This document shows positions 33,126-41,202 of a stretch of DNA of 47,937 bases, piece after piece. A model generated the notes under the pieces. It made no database searches, had not been told where the DNA came from, and worked only from the letters and a program-made list of their open reading frames with translations. The DNA lies in the NCBI GenBank assembly GCA_023403475.1, contig JAEYEL010000172.1, positions 1 through 47,937 of the forward strand, read 5' to 3'. Position numbers and translations under genes: made by a program. Every line of letters starts with the position of its first letter. Position 1 is the first letter of the stretch. Source of the stretch: Actinomycetes bacterium. GTDB taxonomy: Bacteria; Actinomycetota; Coriobacteriia; Coriobacteriales; Eggerthellaceae.

Positions 33126-33656
33126 ATGGGCAACAGCAAGAGCAACAGGGTAACCGACGTGCGCCTACGTGCGCTCTTCTTCGCATTCGCATTCGCGTTT
33201 GCCGCTTTTGCGCTCGGCGGCTGTACGGCTGCGCAGAACGAAACGCAGGCGAGCGACCAGCAGATGGCAAATCGCCAGTATATGGCTCAGGTTAATCAGA
33301 AAATGGAGTCGCTTACGGAACGTCTCAGCGGTTTTTCCGACGCGGTGTCACGGGGCGACGTGGTTACCATGCGCACGCAGGCCGACAATGCGTTCAAGGT
33401 CATAGAAGGTCTTTCCGGCATCGACGTGCCGAGCGACTTCAAAGAAATCCAGCAAGACTACGTTGACGGCTGCGCCAGTCTGAAGGACGCGCTCAACGCT
33501 TACATCGATCTGTATACCGAGATAGAGAACGCCACCGAAAGCCAGCCTTTCGATTATGCAACTTACGACGAACGCCTGAAGGCCATACAAGACCAATACG
33601 ATGCCGGCATCGAAAAGCTGAAGTCCGCCGACAAGAAGGCCTCCGAAATGAAGTAG
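33126..33656 (+). CDS. putative lipoprotein of unknown function (176 aa)
   Basis: The signal peptide has a basic start (SKSNRVTDVRLR), a Phe/Ala-rich core and the lipobox ALGGC, so it is probably diacylated at that cysteine and displayed on the outer face of the membrane. The mature part is helical and glutamine/glutamate-rich with likely coiled coils (NQKMESLTERLSGFSDAVSR; YDERLKAIQDQYDAGIEKLK). No enzymatic motif is seen. The ATG at 33126 follows AAGGAACGG. It sits between the two PBP genes, so a cell-envelope role is plausible but unproven. Confidence 0.75.
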   Translation: MGNSKSNRVTDVRLRALFFAFAFAFAAFALGGCTAAQNETQASDQQMANRQYMAQVNQKMESLTERLSGFSDAVSRGDVVTMRTQADNAFKVIEGLSGIDVPSDFKEIQQDYVDGCASLKDALNAYIDLYTEIENATESQPFDYATYDERLKAIQDQYDAGIEKLKSADKKASEMK

Positions 33657-33756
33657 GTCGAAGCTGGAAACAAGCTGAAGCCGTTCGTCTTACCTTGAGC
33701 AGTGCGGTGCCTGCTTATTCGCTTCGGACTTGCAAACTGAGCTTTCTCAAGAAACA

Positions 33757-33799
33757 GCGGCGGGGGTGCAGGAGTGGCTTTCTCCCGCGCCCCCGCTGC
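33757..33799. terminator. bidirectional hairpin between lipoprotein and U32 genes
   Basis: GCGGGGGTGCAGGAG (33760-33774) pairs with CTCCCGCGCCCCCGC (33782-33796), with two to three mismatches. It lies between the two convergent stop codons (33656 plus, 33805 minus). Short T-rich flanks occur on both sides (GTTTCTTG on the minus strand). Confidence 0.55.
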
Positions 33800-33804
33800 A
33801 CACT

Positions 33805-36477
33805 TTAGGAAACGCCTCGGAAAAGATGTCCGGTGGTGGTGCCGGGCATCTTCGCTAGAGCGTTGCCGTCGTTTTGAGCCACGGTAAGGGCACGCTTGGC
33901 CCGTGCGACGGCCTGCGATGTCTCTTCGCTGTTCATAAGCGTCGCATCCACCATGAAAGACGACACACCGGCACCCAGAAGCTCGGGCATCGCCTGCGCC
34001 ACGTCGAGCGGCACGCTGTTGTACAGGTGGCTGCGACCTACGGCATCGGTGATGACGGGGAATTCGAAATCCTTGCGGTCGCGCAGATAATGGGGGCTTT
34101 TGCGCCGTGCGCATCGGGCGCAGTTCTGGTCGCACGGTCCTTGGCTCATAAGAAGGCAGTGCTCGGTAATCATGAGCTCTTGTGCGCCAATGATAAAAAG
34201 ACCCAGCTCAACTGGTGTTTCTTGTGCCAAATCCCTTATCTGGGCAAGCGTGAGCTCGGGCGAAAGCCATACGCGGGCTGCTCCGAAGTCGGCTGCCGTC
34301 TGCAAAGACAGGCGGTTCGTTATGGGCACGTGCGGGCCGACGTCGAACGATAGCCCCGTTTCGCCCGCCCGCTGCATGGCTCCCAAGCTGTCTGCGAACA
34401 CGTGTTTTTCGGCGGTTGTGCCCACGCGATGCCATGGGTCGAAACCCAAAACGGCTTCGCGGGCAGGCGGCACGGAATCGTGTTCGACAACGGGAACGGC
34501 TGCGAGGCACTGTTGAGGATAGCGCACCTGTTCGCCCGTTTCCGAAAGCTGGCCTGCAATGACGGCTTCGCCGCGTTGAAAGTTGAGCGTGGGAACGTAA
34601 ACGAGATCCGCCCCTGCACGGATCGCCGCTTTGGCGCATACGGGGTTGGTCGTCCATGCGGCAATGCGGCAGCCGGGCGTGCGGGCGGCCGCATGCCGGG
34701 CGCGCGCTTTTACGCGGTGCAGCGTGCGGGACTCGTAAGGCGCAAGAAGCGCCCAGGCAAGATTTTCAATCGCTTGGGCACGCACGCGATGTATCTGGGA
34801 AAACCCGATGCCCACGTTTTCGTCGAGTTCGACTGCAAGCGAGGAAAGGCGAAAGGGCGTGGATCCAAGGCGGTCGATATGCGTGCGCACGTCGTCTTTG
34901 GTGACGGCTTTGGTACGAGCCTGCTCTACAACTTCGCCCACGGCAACGCCCTTGGCGTCGTTCGGCGCAGGGGCGCCCGCTTGGCCGGCAAGGCGGAATT
35001 CCATGTGCAGCGGGCGCCCCAGCTTAAGCGATACGATGCCGGAGATGGGAATACGGGGCTCAAGGGGGTCGTCTTCGAAGGCCGCTTTCGCGCTGCGGAC
35101 GCGAAAGACGCGATCTCCCGTGCGCACCGAGCGTGCGGCCTTGGCATCGAGTGGAACGATCGCGCGGCCCTGCGTGTCGGCGTTCGTTTTGCCAAGCGTT
35201 TGCGCAACGTGCCCCCGCCCCGTCCAGAATTCGAGCACGTCGCCTTCCGAGAGGTCGTATTCGCCGGCTACAAGGGCGGCTCCGTCGCGCATGGCGGCCA
35301 CACGGCCAATGAACGCCCCGCGGTTGTTGGGCCGCTGGTAGCTCATGATGTCGTTTCCGCGCTTGCCTTCCAGATACGCCGTGGTGAAGCCGCGCGAGAA
35401 CGACTCTTCGAGCGCGCGCTTTTCGGCGGCGCTAACACGGTATTCCGTAGCCACCGTAGCTGGTGCATCCGCTCCGGCCGCCCCGGCTCCGGCCGCCCCG
35501 GTCGTCCCAGCTGCCCCGGCCTCGGTCGCAGCCGCCCCGGCCGTCCCGGGCGTCCCAGCTGCCCCGGCCTCGGTCGCAGCCGCCGAAGCGACGTCTGCGC
35601 TCCTTTCCTCTGAGGCGGCGCAAGATTCGCAAGATTTGCAAGATTCGCGAAACGCGCAAAATTCGGCAGCCCTGTCGAGCGCGGCGCGGTAAGCGGAAGT
35701 TACCGCGAACACGTAATCGGGCGATTTCATGCGCCCCTCTATCTTAAGGGAGGCCGTGCCCGTTTCGATAAGTTGGGGCAGAAGTTCTATCGTGCACAGA
35801 TCCTGCGGGGAAAGCAGGTGGTCGCCCGGCGACGGAAGCGCTTTGCGCACGGCGCGGTTTCCCAAGGAATAAGGCAGACGGCACGCCTGCGCGCACAGGC
35901 CGCGGTTGGCCGACCGGCCGCCGATAAGCGACGACATGAAGCATTGTCCCGAGTAGCACACGCACAACGCGCCGTGCGCGAAGGTTTCCACTTCCATATT
36001 CCATGCGGCGGCTTCACGCGCCAGCGCCGTCACTTCCGCAAGCGAAAGCTCGCGTGCGAGCGTCACCCTGTTTGCACCAAGGCGCGCGGCTGCACGGATT
36101 CCCGCTGCATTGTGGATGTTCATCTGGGTTGATACGTGAAGGCGCGCAGAAGGAATCGTGCGCGCTATCTCGGAAGCGAGGCCTATGTCCTGCACGATGA
36201 AAGCATCGGCGCCGGCGCGATACGCTTGCCGCGCGCATTCGAGCGCTTCGTCTGTCTCGTGGGGAAGGACGGCCGTGTTGAGGGTGATGTACACGCTCAC
36301 GCCGCGTAGATGCGCATAGGCCGCAGCATGCGAGAGGCCTTCAAGCGTGAAGTTGCCGGCGTTTCGGCGTGCGTTGAAGTTTTCCAAGCCAAGATAGACC
36401 GCATCGGCGCCGCCGCGCACTGCCGCGTGCAACGCTTCGACGCCGCCTGCTGGCGCTAGAAGCTCTGGTTTATGCAT
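33805..36477 (-). CDS. U32 family peptidase with DUF3656 domain (RlhA-like)
   Basis: 890 aa. The N-terminal U32 barrel reads ELLAPAGGVEALHAAVRGGA, VYLGLENFNARRNAGNF and FAHGALCVCYSGQCFMSS, then GGRSANRGLCAQACR and SLKIEGRMKSPDYV. The cysteine set is that of the iron-sulfur-dependent U32 hydroxylation enzymes (E. coli RlhA/TrhP relatives), so RNA modification is as likely as proteolysis. A DUF3656-type C-terminal half carries another Cys cluster (CDQNCARCARRKSPHYLRDR). Between them is a low-complexity linker of Cys/Ser then Ala/Gly/Thr repeats encoded by duplicated DNA. It opposes its neighbours, and its start lies 63 bp from the divergent PBP gene. Confidence 0.88.
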   Translation of the reverse strand: MHKPELLAPAGGVEALHAAVRGGADAVYLGLENFNARRNAGNFTLEGLSHAAAYAHLRGVSVYITLNTAVLPHETDEALECARQAYRAGADAFIVQDIGLASEIARTIPSARLHVSTQMNIHNAAGIRAAARLGANRVTLARELSLAEVTALAREAAAWNMEVETFAHGALCVCYSGQCFMSSLIGGRSANRGLCAQACRLPYSLGNRAVRKALPSPGDHLLSPQDLCTIELLPQLIETGTASLKIEGRMKSPDYVFAVTSAYRAALDRAAEFCAFRESCKSCESCAASEERSADVASAAATEAGAAGTPGTAGAAATEAGAAGTTGAAGAGAAGADAPATVATEYRVSAAEKRALEESFSRGFTTAYLEGKRGNDIMSYQRPNNRGAFIGRVAAMRDGAALVAGEYDLSEGDVLEFWTGRGHVAQTLGKTNADTQGRAIVPLDAKAARSVRTGDRVFRVRSAKAAFEDDPLEPRIPISGIVSLKLGRPLHMEFRLAGQAGAPAPNDAKGVAVGEVVEQARTKAVTKDDVRTHIDRLGSTPFRLSSLAVELDENVGIGFSQIHRVRAQAIENLAWALLAPYESRTLHRVKARARHAAARTPGCRIAAWTTNPVCAKAAIRAGADLVYVPTLNFQRGEAVIAGQLSETGEQVRYPQQCLAAVPVVEHDSVPPAREAVLGFDPWHRVGTTAEKHVFADSLGAMQRAGETGLSFDVGPHVPITNRLSLQTAADFGAARVWLSPELTLAQIRDLAQETPVELGLFIIGAQELMITEHCLLMSQGPCDQNCARCARRKSPHYLRDRKDFEFPVITDAVGRSHLYNSVPLDVAQAMPELLGAGVSSFMVDATLMNSEETSQAVARAKRALTVAQNDGNALAKMPGTTTGHLFRGVS
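35503..35584. repeat. 34-bp exact repeat, 48-bp period, inside the U32 gene
   Basis: 35503-35536 and 35551-35584 are identical. The 48-bp period keeps the frame and yields a 16-residue repeat (ATEAGAAGT...) in the linker. Shorter AGATT(C/T)GCA repeats at about 35625-35650 encode the neighbouring CKSCESC tract. Confidence 0.8.
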
Positions 36478-36504
36478 AAGACTTGTTCACCGTTTCCTGA
36501 ACGT

Positions 36505-36534
36505 TTGCCAACTCTGATTTCATGGTAGTATAAG
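36505..36534 (+). promoter_or_regulatory. promoter of the second PBP gene, leaderless arrangement
   Basis: TTGCCA (36505-36510), 18-nt spacer, TATAAG (36529-36534). The ATG at 36541 follows after only 6 nt and there is no Shine-Dalgarno, so the expected transcription start coincides with the start codon. Confidence 0.6.
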
Positions 36535-36540
36535 CCAGTT

Positions 36541-38874
36541 ATGAAAATACGGAGGAAACAGCGCCAAAAGCGCACTCATGCGGTGCCGTGGGGCATCGTG
36601 GTCGTTATGGGGGCCATCTGTTTTGTCGGCTATTGCGGCGTTCAGGGCGTTTTGCATATTATGGACGAATGGACGCGCGACTTGCCGAGCGTTCACAACA
36701 GCGAAGCGTTCGCCTACAGTGATAAAACGCGCATTTACGCCAACGACCACACCACGCTGCTAGCCGAGTTCTACCTGCAAGACCAGGAGCCCGTCACCAT
36801 CGACCAGGTGTGCGATTACGTGACGAAGGGAACCGTGGCCACCGAAGACGAGCGATTCTACCAGCACGACGGCGTCGATTTGCACGGAATCGCCCGTGCG
36901 GTGGTGAACAACTTGCGCGGCGGCAGCCTGGAGGGCGCCTCCACCATCACGCAGCAGCTCGTGCGCAACACGCTTCTTTCGAGCGAGGCAAACGAGATCT
37001 CCCTCAAGCGCAAGGTGCGCGAGGCTCAGTTAGCGCTCGACATGGAAAAGGCGTACAGCAAAGACGAGATTCTCATGATGTACCTGAACACCATCAACTA
37101 CGGTGACGGGTGCTACGGAATCGAAGCGGCGGCGCAGCATTACTTTCAGAAAAGCGCGCTCGACCTGACTGTCGTCGAGGCTGCAACGCTGGTGGGCATT
37201 CCCCAGTCGCCAACGTACAACAACCCGGTCATTTATCCCGCGAACTGCAAGAAACGCCGCAACGTAGTGCTCGACCGCATGCTTTCCAACAACGTTATCA
37301 CCATCGAGGAGCATGCGGCCGCCCAAGCCGAAGACCTGGTGCTTGACGTAGCGCCCGCGAAGTCGGCAAACGGCATTTACGCATATCCCTATTTCACGAG
37401 CTACGTGCGCCTTCAGCTGCTCAATATGCTTTCCTACGAGCAGGTCTTCGATGGCGGTCTTACTGTGTACACCACCATCGACCCCACACTGCAGGGTTAT
37501 GCGGAAGAGGCGGCGCGGGCGGCTTACGATTCCATGGCGAGCAGCGGCGATTCCGACGTGAAACTTTCGCTGACTTGCGTTGATCCAAACACCGGCTACG
37601 TGCTGGCCATGATCGGCGGGCGTGATTACAGCGAAAACGAGTTCAACTTGGCCACCGATGCGAAGCGTCAGGCAGGTTCGTCGTTCAAGGTGTTCACGTT
37701 GACGGCGGCTATTGAGCAGGGTATCGACCCGCTTTCCAAGATAGACTGTTCGAACGGCTATGAATACAACGGTTGGTTCGTCTCCAACAGCACCGGAGCC
37801 GATTACGGAACGCGCACGATCGAAGGCGCCACGTGGGTTTCGTCGAACACCGGGTACGCGCGGCTGGTCACCGACCCCGACGGCGTGACCCCTGCTTCGG
37901 TGGTGGACATGGCCAAACGTCTCGGCGTGACCGGATCGACCGCCGACGGTTTCGGCGCGTACCCCGCCATCACGCTCGGCGTGGCGCAAACGAACACGCT
38001 GCACATGGCAAGCGCCTACGGCACCTTTGCCGCCGACGGCAAACATTACAAAGATTCCTGCATTACGCAGGTGCTCGGCAAAGATGGCGCCGCGATTTAC
38101 GACAATACGCATCCCGAAGGCGAGCAGGTTATAACCCCCGAGGTTTCCTATGCAGTGACGCGCGTTCTGGAGGGCGTGCTCACTCAGGGCACCGCGCGCG
38201 GCTACACGCTTTCTTCCGGACAGATTGCTGCCGGCAAGACGGGCACGTCGGACAAGTCGCGCGACCTGTGGTTCTGCGGGTACACGCCGCAGCTTTCCTG
38301 TGCGGTGTGGACCGGCGCCGATCCCGAGCGCGAGCTGTGGAGCGCGCCGTGGAGCCGCCTTGCGTGGAAGACGTTCATGGACAAGGCGCTCGAAGGGCAG
38401 GAGCTAAAGGACTTCACGTCTGCGGAAAACCCGAAATACGAAAGCGAGTTCACCAAAAAGCACAAGACGAGCGCGGAAGACGAAGCGAAAGAGACGATAG
38501 CGGCGCTTTCAGGGCGCAGCCTTGGCGAAGTGAAGGAGGCCTTAGGCGACAAGGCCGTCTACATCGAGCAATACAACGATTCGGTAGCGGCAGGCGGAGT
38601 GATCGGCATCGAGTACGGCAACGGGACTTACACCGTGTACGTGTCGAAAGGACCCGACCCCGCAACGTCGGGCATATCGGCATCGGTTGTGGGCATGAGC
38701 GAAAGCGCTGCTTTGCAGGCGCTTTCGGAAGCCGGATTCGGGTCTGCGATAGTGCAGTACGCCCACAGCGATTCCGTGCCTCAGGGCGTGGTGATAAGCC
38801 AAAGCGCTACGACGGGAAGTCGCGGCGACACGGTGACCATTGTGGTGTCGAGCGGCCCTCCGCCAGGCGAGTAG
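36541..38874 (+). CDS. class A penicillin-binding protein with C-terminal PASTA domain
   Basis: 777 aa bifunctional peptidoglycan synthase. N-terminal anchor helix (GIVVVMGAICFVGYCGVQGV), GT51 domain with EDERFYQHDGVD and EGASTITQQLVRN, and a transpeptidase with Ser380 (SSFK), SSNTG and Lys566 (KTGTS). Unlike its paralogue at 30643, it ends in at least one PASTA domain (SVVGMSESAALQALSEAGFG...GVVISQSATTGSRGD...VTIVVSSG), which usually senses muropeptides or beta-lactam-like ligands. Probably leaderless. The two PBPs share very similar GT regions (for example NNVIT, IPQSPTYNNP), suggesting local duplication followed by tail divergence. Confidence 0.94.
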   Translation: MKIRRKQRQKRTHAVPWGIVVVMGAICFVGYCGVQGVLHIMDEWTRDLPSVHNSEAFAYSDKTRIYANDHTTLLAEFYLQDQEPVTIDQVCDYVTKGTVATEDERFYQHDGVDLHGIARAVVNNLRGGSLEGASTITQQLVRNTLLSSEANEISLKRKVREAQLALDMEKAYSKDEILMMYLNTINYGDGCYGIEAAAQHYFQKSALDLTVVEAATLVGIPQSPTYNNPVIYPANCKKRRNVVLDRMLSNNVITIEEHAAAQAEDLVLDVAPAKSANGIYAYPYFTSYVRLQLLNMLSYEQVFDGGLTVYTTIDPTLQGYAEEAARAAYDSMASSGDSDVKLSLTCVDPNTGYVLAMIGGRDYSENEFNLATDAKRQAGSSFKVFTLTAAIEQGIDPLSKIDCSNGYEYNGWFVSNSTGADYGTRTIEGATWVSSNTGYARLVTDPDGVTPASVVDMAKRLGVTGSTADGFGAYPAITLGVAQTNTLHMASAYGTFAADGKHYKDSCITQVLGKDGAAIYDNTHPEGEQVITPEVSYAVTRVLEGVLTQGTARGYTLSSGQIAAGKTGTSDKSRDLWFCGYTPQLSCAVWTGADPERELWSAPWSRLAWKTFMDKALEGQELKDFTSAENPKYESEFTKKHKTSAEDEAKETIAALSGRSLGEVKEALGDKAVYIEQYNDSVAAGGVIGIEYGNGTYTVYVSKGPDPATSGISASVVGMSESAALQALSEAGFGSAIVQYAHSDSVPQGVVISQSATTGSRGDTVTIVVSSGPPPGE

Positions 38875-38946
38875 CTTATAGCTCGGTTTTGGGTGGTAAT
38901 CTCGGGGATATCGTGCGCGTTGCGCGTAGCTGTCGCGTCGTTGTCG

Positions 38947-38952
38947 TATCAT
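38947..38952 (+). promoter_or_regulatory. -10 hexamer TATCAT just ahead of tsaE
   Basis: TATCAT is followed by 7 nt and the ATG at 38960 without a ribosome site. It implies a leaderless tsaE transcript and argues against the in-frame ATG at 38951, which lies within the hexamer. The -35 region is weak. Confidence 0.45.
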
Positions 38953-38959
38953 GCTTTTC

Positions 38960-39460
38960 ATGGCAAACGGACTCACTTACATACGGAAAACCACATCGCC
39001 CGAGGCGACGAAACAGTTGGCGGCCACCTTGGCGCCGTACTTGCGCGCGGGTGACGTGGTGGTGCTCGATGGCGATTTGGGCGCGGGCAAAACGCAGTTC
39101 GTACAGGGCGTTGCAGCGGGGCTGGGCATTCGCGACCAGGTAACAAGCCCCACGTTCAACATCCTGCTCGCCTATCCGGGCGGCTCGCTGCCGCTTTACC
39201 ACTTCGACCTCTATCGACTAGAGAGCGCCGAAGATTTGGAGGACATCGGCTTTTACGAGACCATCGACGCCGACGGCGCGTCGTTTTTGGAATGGGGCGA
39301 GAAGTTCCCCGAAGCGCTTCCTTACAGCTACCTGCGCATATGGATAGAAGCAAACCCCGACGGCACCCGCACGGTACGCGCCCACTCCTTCGGCGAGCGT
39401 TCCCGCCAACTCCTCTTCCTCTGGGCTAAAGACTCCAAATCCCGCCTGATGAGGGCATAG
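38960..39460 (+). CDS. tsaE: tRNA threonylcarbamoyladenosine biosynthesis ATPase TsaE
   Basis: 166 aa ATPase that drives turnover of the TsaB-TsaD complex in t6A37 synthesis. Walker A GDLGAGKT, switch-like TSPTFNILLAYPG, Walker B-like LYHFDLYRLE and the conserved FLEWGEKFPEALP are present. Its usual partners are encoded only 1.7 kb downstream as a fusion. A restriction-modification pair interrupts them, starting 12 bp after the tsaE stop. Confidence 0.94.
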   Translation: MANGLTYIRKTTSPEATKQLAATLAPYLRAGDVVVLDGDLGAGKTQFVQGVAAGLGIRDQVTSPTFNILLAYPGGSLPLYHFDLYRLESAEDLEDIGFYETIDADGASFLEWGEKFPEALPYSYLRIWIEANPDGTRTVRAHSFGERSRQLLFLWAKDSKSRLMRA

Positions 39461-39472
39461 GGGAGGCGCGGC

Positions 39473-40678
39473 ATGATAGACGGAAAACCAACGTCTTTCG
39501 AGCTGTTCGCAGGCGCAGGAGGGCTGGCTCTGGGCGTACAACTAGCGGGCTTCACGTCCCTCGGAACGGTCGAGTGGAACAAATGGGCCTGCGAGACCAT
39601 GCGTCTCAACAAAAGCCTGGGGTATCCCCTGGTCGCTGATTGGACCGTCCACGAAGCGGACGTTCGGGGCTTCGACTGGTCTGCGGTTCCGGCGGATGTG
39701 GATCTGCTGGTCGGCGGTCCTCCCTGCCAGCCATTCTCGATAGGCGGGCGCGGGCGTGCGCACGACGACGCACGCGACATGTTTCCCGCCATGATAGCCG
39801 CCGTGCTTGCCCTCAAACCGCGGGCGTTCATCGTCGAGAACGTCAAAGGGCTTCTTCGCGAGCAGTTCTCAGACTATTACCAGTACATACTGCTGCGCCT
39901 CGAATTTCCCGAACGGGTCATAGAAAAGGGCGAGACGTGGGTCTCGCATCTTCGCCGACTGCAGAAGGCAAAGTCGGCGGCGCCTTCTGCCCGAAGCGAG
40001 CTGACCTACAACGTCATCCCCACGTTGGTCAACGCCGCGAACTACGGCGTTCCGCAGAAGCGGGAAAGGATCTTCATTGTGGGGTTCAGATCCGATCTGG
40101 CGATACGATGGTCGTTTCCCAATCAGACCCATAGTCTGGGTGCACTCAAGCGCGATCAGGCGAAGACGGGAACGTACTGGGAGCGCCATGGCATGTTTCC
40201 CGCCGTAGAAGCGATTCCGAAGAGTCTTCCTCCCGATGACGGTCTGAAGCCGTGGCGAACGGTAAGGGATGCCCTCGAAAGCTTGCCGGATCCGTTTGGT
40301 TGCGATGCCTGCCAAGCCTTCAACCATGAGGTGCGGCTGGGGGCGAAAGTGTATCCTGGACACACGGGAAGCTGTCTGGATATGCCGTCGAAGACGCTCA
40401 AAGCGGGAGTTCACGGGGTTCCCAGCGGGGAGAATATGTTTGTGGGGGACGACGGAAAACCGCGCTACTACACGGTTCGCGAGGCTGCGAGGATCCAGAC
40501 GTTTCCCGACGGTTATCGGTTGAACGGTGCTTGGTCGGAAGCAATGAGGCAACTGGGGAACGCGGTTCCCGTCCTTCTCGCCCAAACGGTCGCGGCCTCC
40601 GTTTGCCAAGCGATCATGCGTAACGAGATTGAGTACCTAGCGTCGAATACATCGAGAAAGAGTGTGAAATGGGCGTAA
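39473..40678 (+). CDS. DNA (cytosine-5) methyltransferase of Eco29kI-like system
   Basis: 401 aa. Canonical m5C motifs: I (FELFAGAGGLALGVQLAGF), IV with Cys85 (GGPPCQPFS), VI (IVENVKGLL), VIII (YGVPQKRERIFIVGF), then a variable target-recognition region and IX/X (REAARIQTFPDGY, RQLGNAVPV). GGGGAGG precedes the ATG. It overlaps the nuclease start by 10 bp, so both are one translational unit. It protects the site cleaved by the downstream GIY-YIG enzyme, which by homology would be CCGCGG. Confidence 0.92.
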   Translation: MIDGKPTSFELFAGAGGLALGVQLAGFTSLGTVEWNKWACETMRLNKSLGYPLVADWTVHEADVRGFDWSAVPADVDLLVGGPPCQPFSIGGRGRAHDDARDMFPAMIAAVLALKPRAFIVENVKGLLREQFSDYYQYILLRLEFPERVIEKGETWVSHLRRLQKAKSAAPSARSELTYNVIPTLVNAANYGVPQKRERIFIVGFRSDLAIRWSFPNQTHSLGALKRDQAKTGTYWERHGMFPAVEAIPKSLPPDDGLKPWRTVRDALESLPDPFGCDACQAFNHEVRLGAKVYPGHTGSCLDMPSKTLKAGVHGVPSGENMFVGDDGKPRYYTVREAARIQTFPDGYRLNGAWSEAMRQLGNAVPVLLAQTVAASVCQAIMRNEIEYLASNTSRKSVKWA

Positions 40679-41175
40679 TCGTACCTTACAACCCTCTGGA
40701 CAAGATGAGCTTGGCGGAGAGCATCGAGCGCGCCCTTTCTGCGGAAAAGCCAGTTGCACTGGAGTCGATGAGGGAATCGAAGAATGCTTTTGCGGGGGCG
40801 GGAGTGTATGCGCTCTACTATAGGGGTTCTTTTCCGGCTTACGAACGACTTGCGATCTGCAACAAAGTTGTTCTGGAGGCTCCGATCTACGTGGGGAAGG
40901 CAGATTCGAAGGGACGGAGAAAGGGCGGGTTTCTCGACGAGGGGCTTGCGGGAAAGACGCTTTGGAGCCGTCTGCGCGACCATGCGCAGAGCATAGTGCG
41001 GGCCGACAATTTGGATGTGGGTGATTTTTCCTGCCGGTTTATCGTGGTGGACGATCTGTGGGTCTCCTTGGGGGAATCTCTTCTCATTTCGAAGTACGCT
41101 CCTGTTTGGAACACCATTGTGGACGGCTTCGTGTTCGGTATGGGGATTCGCGCCGTCTTCGAGGGTATGCGCTAG
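40669..41175 (+). CDS. GIY-YIG type II restriction endonuclease, Eco29kI family
   Basis: 168 aa. The Eco29kI-like active site is complete by position: Tyr47 (GVYALYY), Tyr74 (YVGK), Arg101 and His105 (SRLRDH), Glu136 (GESLL) and Asn148 (VWNTI). These map onto the Eco29kI residues Y49, Y76, R104, H108, E142 and N154 with small, growing offsets. The family normally continues beyond WN..DGF for a few dozen residues; here it ends 15 residues after DGF (FVFGMGIRAVFEGMR), so the C-terminus looks truncated or altered and activity is uncertain. Family known for cutting CCGCGG. Translationally coupled to the methyltransferase and followed 27 bp later by tsaB. Confidence 0.85.
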   Translation: MGVIVPYNPLDKMSLAESIERALSAEKPVALESMRESKNAFAGAGVYALYYRGSFPAYERLAICNKVVLEAPIYVGKADSKGRRKGGFLDEGLAGKTLWSRLRDHAQSIVRADNLDVGDFSCRFIVVDDLWVSLGESLLISKYAPVWNTIVDGFVFGMGIRAVFEGMR

Positions 41176-41202
41176 GCGGGTTTGCGTTCGATGGGAAGGT
41201 GT

